35,847 nt of DNA from NCBI GenBank assembly GCA_017555445.1, contig JAFZGK010000003.1, forward strand, positions 1-35,847. Reading direction: 5' to 3'. Below, piece by piece: positions 17,520 to 26,327 of this stretch; positions within the stretch are counted from its first letter, which is position 1; every line of letters begins with the position of its first letter. Under the pieces are notes generated by a model. That model was not told where the DNA came from, did not search any database, and worked only from the letters and a program-made list of their open reading frames with translations. Source of the DNA: Bacteroidales bacterium (lineage in GTDB: Bacteria > Bacteroidota > Bacteroidia > Bacteroidales > UBA932). A program made the translations under genes and the position numbers.

Positions 17520-19712
17520 ATGGGTAAGATTTCTGTATTTACTCAGGAAGATCACGAGGTTATTGCAAGAGACTTTGCAGACCTTATGGAAGCATCCAGA
17601 AAACGCTGTACAAGCCAGGAAGAGCTTGATGTCATCCAAAAGGCGTTTGATTTTGCAAATGAAGCACATAAGGGCGTCAGAAGACGTTCTGGCGAACCAT
17701 ATATCCTCCACCCTATAGCGGTGGCAAAGATTGTCGTGGCCAATATCGGTCTCGGTTACAAGTCCATTGTGGCGGCTCTTCTTCATGATGTTGTAGAGGA
17801 CACATCCTATACTGTGGATGACCTTCGCAACCTCTTCGGAGACAAGGTAGCTACACTCGTAGAAGGTCTCACAAAGATCAAGACCGTGCTCGACAACGAG
17901 GATAAGGCTGTACAGAAGAGCATGCAGGCGGAGAACTTCAAGAGAATTCTCCTTACCCTGAATGACGATGTCCGTGTAGTACTTATCAAGCTTGCAGACA
18001 GACTTCATAACTGCCGCACGATCGAATTCATGCCTGAACATAAAAGAGACAAGATTCTCAGCGAGACAATGTTCGTCTTCATTCCTCTTGCACATAGACT
18101 CGGTCTTTATGGTGTAAAATCTGAAATGGAAGACATCTGGCTCAGATATAAGGAGCCTGAAGCATTCAATTCGATCACCGAACAGGTCAACAGGAAGATC
18201 ACTGACAAGGAGAAGGAAATCAATGACTTCATAGCTCCAGTAGAAAGTGCCTTACGTGCAGCAGGATTCAAATTTGAAATCAAGAAAAGAATCAAGACTC
18301 CGTATTCGATCTGGAACAAGATGAATACTAAGGGTGTCACCTTCGAGCAGATTTATGACCTGTGTGCGGTTCGAATCATCTTTGATCAGGACTATAACAA
18401 GAATCAGGAGACTGAAAGAGATCAGTGTTATCATATCTTCTCTATCATTACAGGTCTCTACAGATATAAGGCTGACCGTATGCGTGACTGGGTGAATTTT
18501 CCTAAGAGCAACGGATACGAAGCACTGCATTGTACTCTGATGAGTAACTCTGGTACTTGGATCGAGGTTCAGATCAGATCTGAAAGAATGAACGAAGTTG
18601 CTGAGAAAGGTATTGCAGCCCACTGGTCATACAAGAAGGACGGATTTGCGGAAGAGAATGTAAGCGAGATGGACAAATGGATCAGCAAGGTTAAGGAAAT
18701 CCTTGTAAATCCGGATGTGAATGCTCTTGAACTTCTCGATCTCATCCACAACGACCTCATCAAGACAGATATCTTTGTCTTCACTCCGAGAGGTGAGCAG
18801 AAAAGCATCGAGAAAGGCGCTACAGCCCTCGATTTTGCATATCTTATTCACTCGGAGATCGGCAACAAGGCTATTGCTGCAAAGGTCAATTTCAAGTTGA
18901 CTCCACTTTCTTACGTGCTTAAGACAGGTGACCAGGTCGAGATCATCACTGTCGAGAATGAGAACCCTAAACGTGAGTGGCTTGATTTCGTCAAGACTTC
19001 AAGAGCAAGGAAGGTGATTCTCGATTATATGAAGGGCCAGCGTCAGAGCACTATCAACCACGGTAAGCTCAAACTGGAAGAGGAACTTGAATCCATAGGA
19101 AAGAAATTGACTGACAAGGTCATCAAGTCGCTTATGGATGAATACGAGATATTCGACACCAAACCGGAAGAGATGTACTTCAAGATCGGCAGCGGTCTCA
19201 TCAGCCTTGAAGGACTCTCAGAAAAGCTCAAGAAGTACCAGGGCATCAACAAAGAATCTTATTTCATCATTTCCAATTCTGATGAAAAGCAGAAATACGT
19301 CCTGGCGTCATGCTGTACACCTATTCTTGGAGAAAGCGTGATAGGTTTCAAGGCGTCCGACGGTACGATTACCGTACATAGACGCACCTGCCCGAATGCC
19401 AACAGCCTTGCTGCGAAATTCGGCGATAAGATCATCTCAGTAAAATGGGCAACAGAGGAGAACTCGGAAAACTCATATCTTGCACGTATCTACCTTAAGG
19501 GTACTGACAGAATCGGAATGATCAACGACATCACAAGAATCACATCCAAGGTTCTCGGAGTCAATATCAGAAGATTCAACATAGGTACTGAAGACGGAAT
19601 ATTCGACGGTTTCATCGATCTTTACGTGCACGACATTGACGTCCTTGACAGGCTTATTTCAAGACTCCTCAAGATACGCGGAATCGAGAGTGTCGTAAAG
19701 AAGGAACTCTAA
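17520..19712 (+). CDS. Bifunctional (p)ppGpp synthetase/hydrolase (RelA/SpoT family)
   Basis: A 730-aa long RSH enzyme controlling the stringent-response alarmone. The hydrolase HD domain is intact: H64, the HDVVED motif at 89-94 and D160 in 'KLADRLHN'. The synthetase domain is intact too, with 'RIKTPYSIWNKM', 'YDLCAVRIIFD' and 'MRDWVNFPKSNGYEALHCTL' around residues 321-340. A TGS domain ('DIFVFTPRGEQKSIEKGATALDFAYLIHSEIG') follows at about 420, then a zinc-finger region ('LASCCTPILGE') and a C-terminal ACT domain ('IYLKGTDRIGMINDITRITSKVLGVNI'). Both activities are therefore expected. The start is 5 bp after the YihY stop. Confidence 0.96.
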   Translation: MGKISVFTQEDHEVIARDFADLMEASRKRCTSQEELDVIQKAFDFANEAHKGVRRRSGEPYILHPIAVAKIVVANIGLGYKSIVAALLHDVVEDTSYTVDDLRNLFGDKVATLVEGLTKIKTVLDNEDKAVQKSMQAENFKRILLTLNDDVRVVLIKLADRLHNCRTIEFMPEHKRDKILSETMFVFIPLAHRLGLYGVKSEMEDIWLRYKEPEAFNSITEQVNRKITDKEKEINDFIAPVESALRAAGFKFEIKKRIKTPYSIWNKMNTKGVTFEQIYDLCAVRIIFDQDYNKNQETERDQCYHIFSIITGLYRYKADRMRDWVNFPKSNGYEALHCTLMSNSGTWIEVQIRSERMNEVAEKGIAAHWSYKKDGFAEENVSEMDKWISKVKEILVNPDVNALELLDLIHNDLIKTDIFVFTPRGEQKSIEKGATALDFAYLIHSEIGNKAIAAKVNFKLTPLSYVLKTGDQVEIITVENENPKREWLDFVKTSRARKVILDYMKGQRQSTINHGKLKLEEELESIGKKLTDKVIKSLMDEYEIFDTKPEEMYFKIGSGLISLEGLSEKLKKYQGINKESYFIISNSDEKQKYVLASCCTPILGESVIGFKASDGTITVHRRTCPNANSLAAKFGDKIISVKWATEENSENSYLARIYLKGTDRIGMINDITRITSKVLGVNIRRFNIGTEDGIFDGFIDLYVHDIDVLDRLISRLLKIRGIESVVKKEL

Positions 19713-19729
19713 GCAAGAACTACTTATAT

Positions 19730-21529
19730 ATGAAGATATTTCTCAAGAAATACTTTCCGGTCATACCGGTAACTATAATCCTGGCAAGTATGATATTTTC
19801 GCATTCATGCGCGAATACCACTACTCCGCCAAGTGGCGGCCCTAAGGATACCATACCACCTGTAATCACCAAGATCACACCTGCGATGGGTGAGGTAAAT
19901 GTTCCGGTCAGCGGAACAAAGCTGGAGATTGTGTTCAATGAATACGTAGTAGTAAAGGACCCTAAGAGTCTTTTTCTCTCTCCCCCGTTGGAAAAGGCAC
20001 CTAAGCACAGAATCAAAGGTAAAGGAGTTGTCCTGACCTTCGAAAGTGACCTTGATTCCAACAAGACCTATACACTGGATCTTACCAATGCTATAGGTGA
20101 TAATAATGAGGGCAATATGTTCCCTGGTTACACACTGGTGTTCTCTACTGGCGATCATATCGACTCGATGATGGTGACAGGTGTTGTGCAGGACTGCAAT
20201 ACTCTCCAGCCTATCAAGGGTGCTACAGTGATGCTTTATAAGGATCATGCTGACTCGGCACTTTTCCTGCATAGACCGGATGCTGCTGTAAAGACTGATG
20301 ACTGGGGCTTTTTCTGCCTCAGGAACATCCAGGATACTGTCTACAGACTTTATGCTATCATTGATGAAAACAATAACAATATCTATGAAGCTGAGACAGA
20401 GAAGGTTGCATTCATAGATACATTGGTGACCCCAGTCACTGTTGTCAATGACACCCTATATGAACTCCAGAAGTTCGACATGAAGGATACTGTACTATGT
20501 CTTGACAGGAAGACAGAATATGAGCTTAATGTCTTCCGTGAGAAACCAAGAAGACAGATGATAGTCAATAAGGAAAGGGTCGGTGAAAGGACTGCATATA
20601 TCACTTTCATGGCACCATATGCCCAGATAGACTCCATCTGGGTTGAAGGTGTTCCTTCTGAAAATCTGATCACCCAGTTCAACGTATTACAGGACAGCCT
20701 TGAAATATGGGTGAACGACCCGAAGGAGCAGCCTGATACGATGAAGGTCAATGTGACCTATATGAAGACCGATTCGCTTGGATTCCTGAACAGTTTTACC
20801 GAGAATCTCAAACTTACATTGCCAAAAGCCAAGACGACTACTGGTAAGAGTTCCACAAGAGATATAAAGCATGAAGACACAACAGCTGTTTTCACTCTTA
20901 CCGCAGCATCGGAAACAGTCGAGCAGAACGGTTTCATCATGGAATTCAAATATCCTGTCGTGAAGGAGGCATTCGATTCATTGAAGTTCAGATATCTTAA
21001 TCCAAGACAGCAGGAAGAGAAAGGAACATACACAGTCACACAGGATTCGCTCAACCTTAGAAAATACGTTATTAAGCCGAATGTCGAACTTCAGCCAGGA
21101 TATGAATATTTCCTTAAGGTGCCGCATCGCATGTTCCAGGATATCAACGGATTCTACAATGACAGTACCGAAGTGAAGGTAACTCTTCCAAAGGATGACA
21201 AGCTCAGCGGAATGTCACTGGTTCTTACTGGAGTGAATAACAAGTACATTGTCGATCTTCTGAATGAGAAGAGAGATAAGGTGCTCAGGAGCTATGTGAT
21301 TGAACATGATGCCACACTCTCCTTCCCATATCTGAAGAAGGGTAAGTATTCGATCAGAATCACAGAAGACCTTAATAGGAACGGCATCGTGGATACAGGC
21401 AGCCTGCTTGACCACAAGCAGCCTGAAAAGGTGAAATTCTACAAGCTTGAAGACGGAACTTTACTGATCGACATACCTGAGATGGTAGAGATTCAGCAGA
21501 ATATTGATGTGGCAGAAATGTTTAAATAG
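19730..21529 (+). CDS. Ig-like (SbsA-type) domain lipoprotein
   Basis: A 599-aa predicted lipoprotein. The N-terminus is a signal sequence ending SHSC with the lipidated Cys at 27, followed by a flexible 'NTTTPPSGGPKDTIPPVI'. Residues about 45-140 form an SbsA-like Ig domain ('FNEYVVVKDPKSLFLSPPL', 'VLTFESDLDSNKTYTLDLTNAIGDNNEGN'). A prealbumin-like/CnaB region ('VVQDCNTLQPIKGATVMLYKD', 'DWGFFCLRNIQDTVYRLYAI') and further beta domains follow. Such proteins are common in Bacteroidetes with unknown function, and are probably attached to the outer membrane. It is 17 bp after relA/spoT and 8 bp before an outer-membrane barrel gene. Confidence 0.88.
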   Translation: MKIFLKKYFPVIPVTIILASMIFSHSCANTTTPPSGGPKDTIPPVITKITPAMGEVNVPVSGTKLEIVFNEYVVVKDPKSLFLSPPLEKAPKHRIKGKGVVLTFESDLDSNKTYTLDLTNAIGDNNEGNMFPGYTLVFSTGDHIDSMMVTGVVQDCNTLQPIKGATVMLYKDHADSALFLHRPDAAVKTDDWGFFCLRNIQDTVYRLYAIIDENNNNIYEAETEKVAFIDTLVTPVTVVNDTLYELQKFDMKDTVLCLDRKTEYELNVFREKPRRQMIVNKERVGERTAYITFMAPYAQIDSIWVEGVPSENLITQFNVLQDSLEIWVNDPKEQPDTMKVNVTYMKTDSLGFLNSFTENLKLTLPKAKTTTGKSSTRDIKHEDTTAVFTLTAASETVEQNGFIMEFKYPVVKEAFDSLKFRYLNPRQQEEKGTYTVTQDSLNLRKYVIKPNVELQPGYEYFLKVPHRMFQDINGFYNDSTEVKVTLPKDDKLSGMSLVLTGVNNKYIVDLLNEKRDKVLRSYVIEHDATLSFPYLKKGKYSIRITEDLNRNGIVDTGSLLDHKQPEKVKFYKLEDGTLLIDIPEMVEIQQNIDVAEMFK

Positions 21530-21537
21530 CAGATGCA

Positions 21538-22332
21538 ATGAAGAGGATCTTACTAATTCTATCAGTCTCTGCTGTTGCATTTACCATGAATGCGCAGACC
21601 GATGAGGCCTTGGATACGATAAATGTCAGGAAGGAACTGAAACTGAATGATTATGCAATGATAGGTGTCCAGTATGGTGCTGGCTTGAGCCAGGTCATGT
21701 GGAATCCTACACAGAAGCAGGATTTCGTATTCATTCCATACAACATAGGAGTGACATTCACGAAATACGGAAAGATGTTCGGCTATATGCCTTTCTTCGG
21801 ATTTCAGGCAGGACTCTTCCTCACACAGGAGGGCTATCAGTTCGAATATAATAAAGAGAACAAGTATACATATAAGATCGAAGGAGCTGAAAAAGCGATA
21901 ATGGATGTCATTGAACTCCCTCTACTTGCGCATCTTCATATGGATTTCTGGAGAATGAAGATTATGGCAGATATCGGATGCTATGCAGGATACAGACTTA
22001 GCATACAGAGATTTCCTGGTGTGACCGGATCTGTTTCACCTGATGTCGAGTTCTCATTCCTTGATACAGATAACCGATTCGACTACGGTCTGAAAGGAGG
22101 AGTCGGACTCGGTCTTGTGTTCGATCCTGTCGAGATCCATATAAAGGCACAATACAAACATTCATTCTCATCCCTGTACGAACCGGATCATTACAGTGAG
22201 TATTATTACAGATTTGCCTATCCGTCAAATATAATAGTCTCAGCCGGCGTACATTTCCACCTCAGCAAGAGGACTGGAAGCACTAAAGCTGAGTTGAAGA
22301 AGGAAGCCAAAAGACTTGTATACGGAAGATAA
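21538..22332 (+). CDS. Outer-membrane beta-barrel protein
   Basis: A 264-aa protein with a signal peptide ('RILLILSVSAVAFTMNAQ') and a body of alternating amphipathic strands ('AMIGVQYGAGLSQVMWNP', 'ADIGCYAGYRLSIQRF', 'GLKGGVGLGLVFDPVEIHIKAQYKHSF'), as in porin-family/PorT-like barrels of Bacteroidetes. It does not end in the usual terminal aromatic residue: the last strand is followed by a basic tail ('KAELKKEAKRLVYGR'). The barrel probably closes at 'IIVSAGVHFHLSKR'. It lies between the Ig-like lipoprotein (8 bp) and ispG (6 bp), so it may partner the lipoprotein in the outer membrane. Confidence 0.85.
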   Translation: MKRILLILSVSAVAFTMNAQTDEALDTINVRKELKLNDYAMIGVQYGAGLSQVMWNPTQKQDFVFIPYNIGVTFTKYGKMFGYMPFFGFQAGLFLTQEGYQFEYNKENKYTYKIEGAEKAIMDVIELPLLAHLHMDFWRMKIMADIGCYAGYRLSIQRFPGVTGSVSPDVEFSFLDTDNRFDYGLKGGVGLGLVFDPVEIHIKAQYKHSFSSLYEPDHYSEYYYRFAYPSNIIVSAGVHFHLSKRTGSTKAELKKEAKRLVYGR

Positions 22333-22338
22333 TCGATT

Positions 22339-23673
22339 ATGAATACACTGACAGTTAAAATCGGAGACAATCTTACCATAGGTGGTGAGTCCCCAATCGT
22401 GGTACAGACAATGTGCAACACCCACACATCAGATGTAGAAGCATCTGTTGCTCAATGTATCAGATTACATGAGGCAGGAGCTCAGATGATAAGGCTTACC
22501 GTGCCTTCTCTTGCACAGGTAGAGTCTCTTCGTGAGATCAAGTCGAAGCTTCGTGGCAAAGGAATCCACACTCCTCTTGTAGCCGATGTACATTTCTCGT
22601 CTGAGATCGCGATTGCAGTAGCTGAGGTTGTAGAAAAGGTAAGAATCAATCCGGGCAACTTCCATAAAGATCATGAAAAGGCGCGTGAACAGTTTGCAAG
22701 ACTTGTAGAAGTCTGCAAGCAGCACGGAACAGCTATAAGAATAGGACTCAATCACGGTTCCTTGGGAGAACGTATCACCAACCTTTACGGAAATACCCCT
22801 CTTGCTATGAAAGAGGCCGTAATGGAATGGTTGAAAATGTGCGTCGAGAACGATTTCTACAATGTTGTCGTTTCCCTCAAAGCCAGCAATACATATGTCA
22901 TGGTTGAAGCTTACAGGCTTCTGGCAAAGGAAATGGAGGAGACAGGAGTTGTATTCCCGCTCCATCTCGGTGTTACAGAGGCAGGTAATGGTGATGCTGG
23001 CCGAATAAAGTCTGCAGTCGGAATTTCGGCCTTGCTTTCAGAAGGTATAGGAAAGACTATCAGAGTGTCTCTGACAGAGGATCCTGCATGTGAGATTCCT
23101 GTAGCACAATATCTTGCAGACAGATATGACGGGATGCTCCATTCATCCATGTCTGCCCTGACATTGAACGGCACAAAGGCTGTAGCAACATATGGTGCTC
23201 CGTCAAAGGAGAGACTTCTTCTCGACTTTGCATGTGATTTCGGAAAGAGACTTCTTGACAAGGAGCTTGACGAAGTTGAGCTCAAGGGTTTCTATATGGA
23301 CGAAAACGGCGTTGAAGTATCATTGGATGACACAGAATATGCAGACTATCTCGTTGATGAGCTCATGCAGGCTGCAAGAAGACGTTTCTACAGACCTGAA
23401 TATATCGCATGTCCTGGATGTGGAAGAACGATGTATAACCTTGAAAGTACCTTCAACGAGGTGAAGCGCAGAACATCACATCTCAAGGGAATGGTAATCG
23501 CTGTAATGGGCTGCATCGTTAACGGACCTGGTGAGATGGCAGACGCTGACTGGGGCTATGTAGGAGAAGGAAACGGCAAGGTTTCCATCTATAAAGGAAA
23601 GACTCCGGTCCTCAGACACGTTCCTGAAGATGAGGCGATAGACAAACTTCTCGAACTTATAGAGAACAATTAA
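22339..23673 (+). CDS. ispG: 4-hydroxy-3-methylbut-2-enyl diphosphate synthase, unusual intermediate length
   Basis: A 444-aa [4Fe-4S] enzyme of the non-mevalonate isoprenoid pathway, converting MEcPP to HMBPP. The TIM-barrel part has 'VADVHFSSEIA', 'KVRINPGN', 'IRIGLNHGSL', 'LHLGVTEAG' and 'RVSLTEDP'. The cluster domain has Cys358 and Cys361 (CPGCGR), Cys392 (GCIVNGPGE) and Glu399. Between them (about 256-353) is a stretch of about 100 residues. E. coli-type enzymes have about 15-20 here, while the usual Bacteroides form carries a full inserted domain of about 250 (lengths from memory). Catalytic residues are intact, so it should be active. Last gene of the plus-strand run. Confidence 0.95.
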   Translation: MNTLTVKIGDNLTIGGESPIVVQTMCNTHTSDVEASVAQCIRLHEAGAQMIRLTVPSLAQVESLREIKSKLRGKGIHTPLVADVHFSSEIAIAVAEVVEKVRINPGNFHKDHEKAREQFARLVEVCKQHGTAIRIGLNHGSLGERITNLYGNTPLAMKEAVMEWLKMCVENDFYNVVVSLKASNTYVMVEAYRLLAKEMEETGVVFPLHLGVTEAGNGDAGRIKSAVGISALLSEGIGKTIRVSLTEDPACEIPVAQYLADRYDGMLHSSMSALTLNGTKAVATYGAPSKERLLLDFACDFGKRLLDKELDEVELKGFYMDENGVEVSLDDTEYADYLVDELMQAARRRFYRPEYIACPGCGRTMYNLESTFNEVKRRTSHLKGMVIAVMGCIVNGPGEMADADWGYVGEGNGKVSIYKGKTPVLRHVPEDEAIDKLLELIENN

Positions 23674-23676
23674 AGA

Positions 23677-23705
23677 ATAAGGCTCGACAGATTGTCGAGC
23701 CTTAT
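23677..23705. terminator. Hairpin between convergent ispG and CNNM genes
   Basis: A perfect 13-bp stem (23677-23689 with 23693-23705) with a 3-nt loop lies between the ispG stop (23673) and the CNNM stop (23708). The T run is weak on both strands, but position and stability suggest a bidirectional terminator. Confidence 0.75.
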
Positions 23706-23707
23706 GT

Positions 23708-24754
23708 TTATTCTGCCTGAAGCATTTCTTTCTGGACTTTTTCCCATTGTTCCTTTGCGTATTCCTGCATGTCCACTACTTCGTCCTTTTCATCGACGAT
23801 CTCGTGACCGAGCATTGTCTCAATTACGTCCTCCATTGTCACAATACCTCGGAGTGAACCATATTCGTCGAGAATGACTGAAATATGCTCCTTTTTCTCA
23901 AGAAGAATCTCCCAGATATCTGACACACTATCTTCCTCCTTGAAGTGAAGCACAGGGCGTAAAATATCGTGCAGTGTGGAAGTGAACTTGTCCTCTGCCA
24001 TCTTTTCAAGAACCTCCTGTCTCAGCACATATCCCAGGATGTATTCATCGTTATCTTCATCGTATACAAGAATACGTGAATGAGTGTTGTCACTGTCGTA
24101 GAACTCTCTGATGGTCATGTTTGATGGCGCCATCTCTACAACGACGCTTGGAGTCATGATCTCATGTGCTGTCACCTCATCAAGCTTGAGGAGATTCTGG
24201 ATCATCTTTTTCTCCTCTTTCTCAATCACTTCTTCCTCTGTTGCTACGCTTACCATGGCAGAAATATCCTCTCTGCTGACGCTAACCTGCTCAGAGCGTG
24301 AAGAAATAAGTCTCTGCATACGCTCAAGCAACCATACAAGAGGGAATGAAATGATGATGAGGAAATTTATGATTCCAGCTGCAGGAAGAGCAAGAGTCCT
24401 CCAATAGCTTGTTCCGATTGTCTTTGGGATGATCTCAGAGAAGATCAGGATAGCGAAGGTAAATACTGTGGAAAATATACCTACAAGAGCATCGCCATAG
24501 ACTTCATAAACCAATGAACCTACTACAGAAGCTCCGACTGTATTCGCTATCGTATTTATGCACAGAATCGCCGAAATGGGACGGTCTGAGTTCTGTTTAA
24601 GCTTTTTCAGCCTCTCGGCTCCCTTGTATCCCTGTTCCTCAAGCCCCGTAATGTACGAGAGCGGGGTTGAAAGCAAGGTAGCCTCAAGCATCGAGCATAA
24701 CGCCGACAATGCTATGGCTGCAAACATTATAATGTATATCAGTTGTTCTTCCAT
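23708..24754 (-). CDS. CNNM/CBS domain membrane protein (CorC-like)
   Basis: A 348-aa protein of the CNNM (DUF21) family. N-terminal membrane helices at about 5-25, 60-80, 90-110 and 125-145 include the signature 'LSALCSMLEATLLSTPLSYI' and 'EIIPKTIGTSYW'. They are followed by an acidic linker and a CBS pair ('EIMTPSVVVEMAPSNMTIREF', 'GSLRGIVTMEDVIETMLG'). Relatives are implicated in Mg2+/Co2+ efflux. The large CorC C-terminal domain is absent, so this is a short form. It ends the rsfS-ftsH-cdsA-psd cluster, starting only 3 bp after the psd stop. Confidence 0.9.
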   Translation of the reverse strand: MEEQLIYIIMFAAIALSALCSMLEATLLSTPLSYITGLEEQGYKGAERLKKLKQNSDRPISAILCINTIANTVGASVVGSLVYEVYGDALVGIFSTVFTFAILIFSEIIPKTIGTSYWRTLALPAAGIINFLIIISFPLVWLLERMQRLISSRSEQVSVSREDISAMVSVATEEEVIEKEEKKMIQNLLKLDEVTAHEIMTPSVVVEMAPSNMTIREFYDSDNTHSRILVYDEDNDEYILGYVLRQEVLEKMAEDKFTSTLHDILRPVLHFKEEDSVSDIWEILLEKKEHISVILDEYGSLRGIVTMEDVIETMLGHEIVDEKDEVVDMQEYAKEQWEKVQKEMLQAE

Positions 24755-24757
24755 CTT

Positions 24758-25414
24758 TTACTTTTTGAGTTCAGCTATCACTGTCTCACATCCTTTCACA
24801 TAATCTCCAAGACCTACCTTGATATCTGCATCTAGCGGAAGGTAATGATCGATACGCGAACCGAACTTGATGATGCCGCATTCCTTTCCCTTCACTTCCC
24901 TGTTGCCAGGCTTTGCATGGCATACGATCCTGCGTGCGAATGTTCCTGCAAGCTGTTTGAAGAAAACGTCCCCATAAGGGCTTCTGATGCCGGTAGATGT
25001 GTGCTCGTTAAGCTCGGACGCCTTTGGCAGGAAGGCAAGCATATACTTTCCAGGGTGATATTTGTAATATGTGACTTCACCGCTTATCGGCCAGAAGTTT
25101 ACATGAACGTTGAAGAAGTCCATATAAACGGATACCTGGATGCATTCACCCTTGATATATTCAGGCTCATATACCTTCTCAACTATGACTACTCTTCCGT
25201 CTGCAACAGAAGTCACTTCATTGTCTTTTCCAGTGCTTTCACGCTTTGGTACTCGAAAAAAGAACAGCACGAATCCCATCATGAACATAGGGAATATGCT
25301 GAGAAGATATGAAACGATCGGATTTGGAACAAAGCGCAGGATGACAAAGGCCAATGGTGCGCAGATGATCCATACGATCAATATGGTGAGATAGCAATCT
25401 TTATGTATAATCAT
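24758..25414 (-). CDS. psd: Phosphatidylserine decarboxylase family protein
   Basis: About 218 aa from the ATG at 25414. Two hydrophobic segments near the N-terminus are followed by the catalytic part: 'VADGRVVIVEKVYE', 'VYMDFFNVHVNFWPI' with the conserved His, 'AGTFARRIVCHAKPG' and 'GIIKFGSRIDHYLPLDADI'. Cleavage at GSR (G-Ser) makes the pyruvoyl group, as in the short psd form of Bacteroidetes and archaea. It converts phosphatidylserine to phosphatidylethanolamine in the inner membrane, next to cdsA in the same pathway. A frame extension to 25477 exists, but the promoter at 25423-25454 lies inside it and the homologous 'IHK' start fits 25414. Confidence 0.92.
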   Translation of the reverse strand: MIIHKDCYLTILIVWIICAPLAFVILRFVPNPIVSYLLSIFPMFMMGFVLFFFRVPKRESTGKDNEVTSVADGRVVIVEKVYEPEYIKGECIQVSVYMDFFNVHVNFWPISGEVTYYKYHPGKYMLAFLPKASELNEHTSTGIRSPYGDVFFKQLAGTFARRIVCHAKPGNREVKGKECGIIKFGSRIDHYLPLDADIKVGLGDYVKGCETVIAELKK

Positions 25415-25422
25415 AGCGGGTG

Positions 25423-25454
25423 CAAAAGTACGGAAAAAATGCCAATAAGACAAA
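25423..25454 (-). promoter_or_regulatory. Internal promoter of psd, nearly leaderless
   Basis: On the minus strand TTTG (25454-25451), a 20-nt spacer and TACTTTTG (25430-25423) match both consensus elements exactly. The psd ATG is only 8 nt downstream, so the mRNA should be leaderless or almost so. It decides the psd start. Confidence 0.7.
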
Positions 25455-25466
25455 TACTTAGCCCCT

Positions 25467-26297
25467 TTAGAGGACATTCATCACAACAAGATAGATGATG
25501 CCGATAGGTATTGCTATAAGAGCACTGTCGAACCTGTCAAGAAGTCCTCCATGACCGGGAATGAGCTTTCCTGAATCCTTGACATCATAGTGTCTCTTCC
25601 ACTGTGATTCGATAAGGTCTCCATAGACACCGGTGACACAGAGAAGTGCAGCCATTATGATGCAGTGAATGAGGTCAAACGTAAAGATTCCTACAAGATT
25701 GAGTACAACAGCTACAAGTATCGCAGTGAAAAGTCCGCCCCAGAATCCGATCCATGATTTCTTAGGTGAAATCGATGGGAATAGCTTCTTTCCGTATTTC
25801 TGTCCGAAACTCATACCGAAGATATATGCACCTACGTCAGAACCCCAGATTATTGCAAAGAAGCATAAAAGAAGGATACCGTTGAACTCCCCTTCCGCAT
25901 CAAACACGGCAAAATTGAGCAAAGACCATGGCACTGAGATATAAATAAGTGCTGCATAAAGGTTTGCAAACTTGTCGAATCGGCTCTTGTCCTTCAGATA
26001 AAGAGAGTTTATCATGAGGATGAACATAGGTACGAAAGCCAGAGTTACAAGTCTTCCCGGGAAGTTGAAACCCTTGTAGAGATAAACAAGTACATAGAGG
26101 ATCGCACCGGCCAGGATGGAAAGCAGCTGTGAATAACGATAGTTCTTCCCGCATGTCATCTGGAGAAATTCCCACATCATGACGACGAGACTGAACAGCA
26201 TCACTGCTCCGAATATGTATTTATTGGTAAGGAACGCGGCAAGCATAACTGCCGCGAATCCTACAGCTGAAAGTGTCCTCTTGACAAAATTGTTCAT
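25467..26297 (-). CDS. cdsA: Phosphatidate cytidylyltransferase CdsA
   Basis: A 276-aa integral membrane enzyme making CDP-diacylglycerol from phosphatidic acid and CTP. About seven to eight hydrophobic helices are seen. The family signature occurs near the C-terminus: 'GVYGDLIESQWKRHYDVKDSG' then 'KLIPGHGGLLDRFDS', which carries the conserved Asp residues that bind metal and CTP. A motif 'SPKKSWIGFWGG' precedes it, as usual. It is followed by psd 52 bp on, and preceded by ftsH with a 30-bp gap. Together cdsA and psd supply two steps of phospholipid synthesis. Confidence 0.95.
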   Translation of the reverse strand: MNNFVKRTLSAVGFAAVMLAAFLTNKYIFGAVMLFSLVVMMWEFLQMTCGKNYRYSQLLSILAGAILYVLVYLYKGFNFPGRLVTLAFVPMFILMINSLYLKDKSRFDKFANLYAALIYISVPWSLLNFAVFDAEGEFNGILLLCFFAIIWGSDVGAYIFGMSFGQKYGKKLFPSISPKKSWIGFWGGLFTAILVAVVLNLVGIFTFDLIHCIIMAALLCVTGVYGDLIESQWKRHYDVKDSGKLIPGHGGLLDRFDSALIAIPIGIIYLVVMNVL

Positions 26298-26327
26298 ACA
26301 GTCAGTCGGTTAGTCCTTAATATCCGG

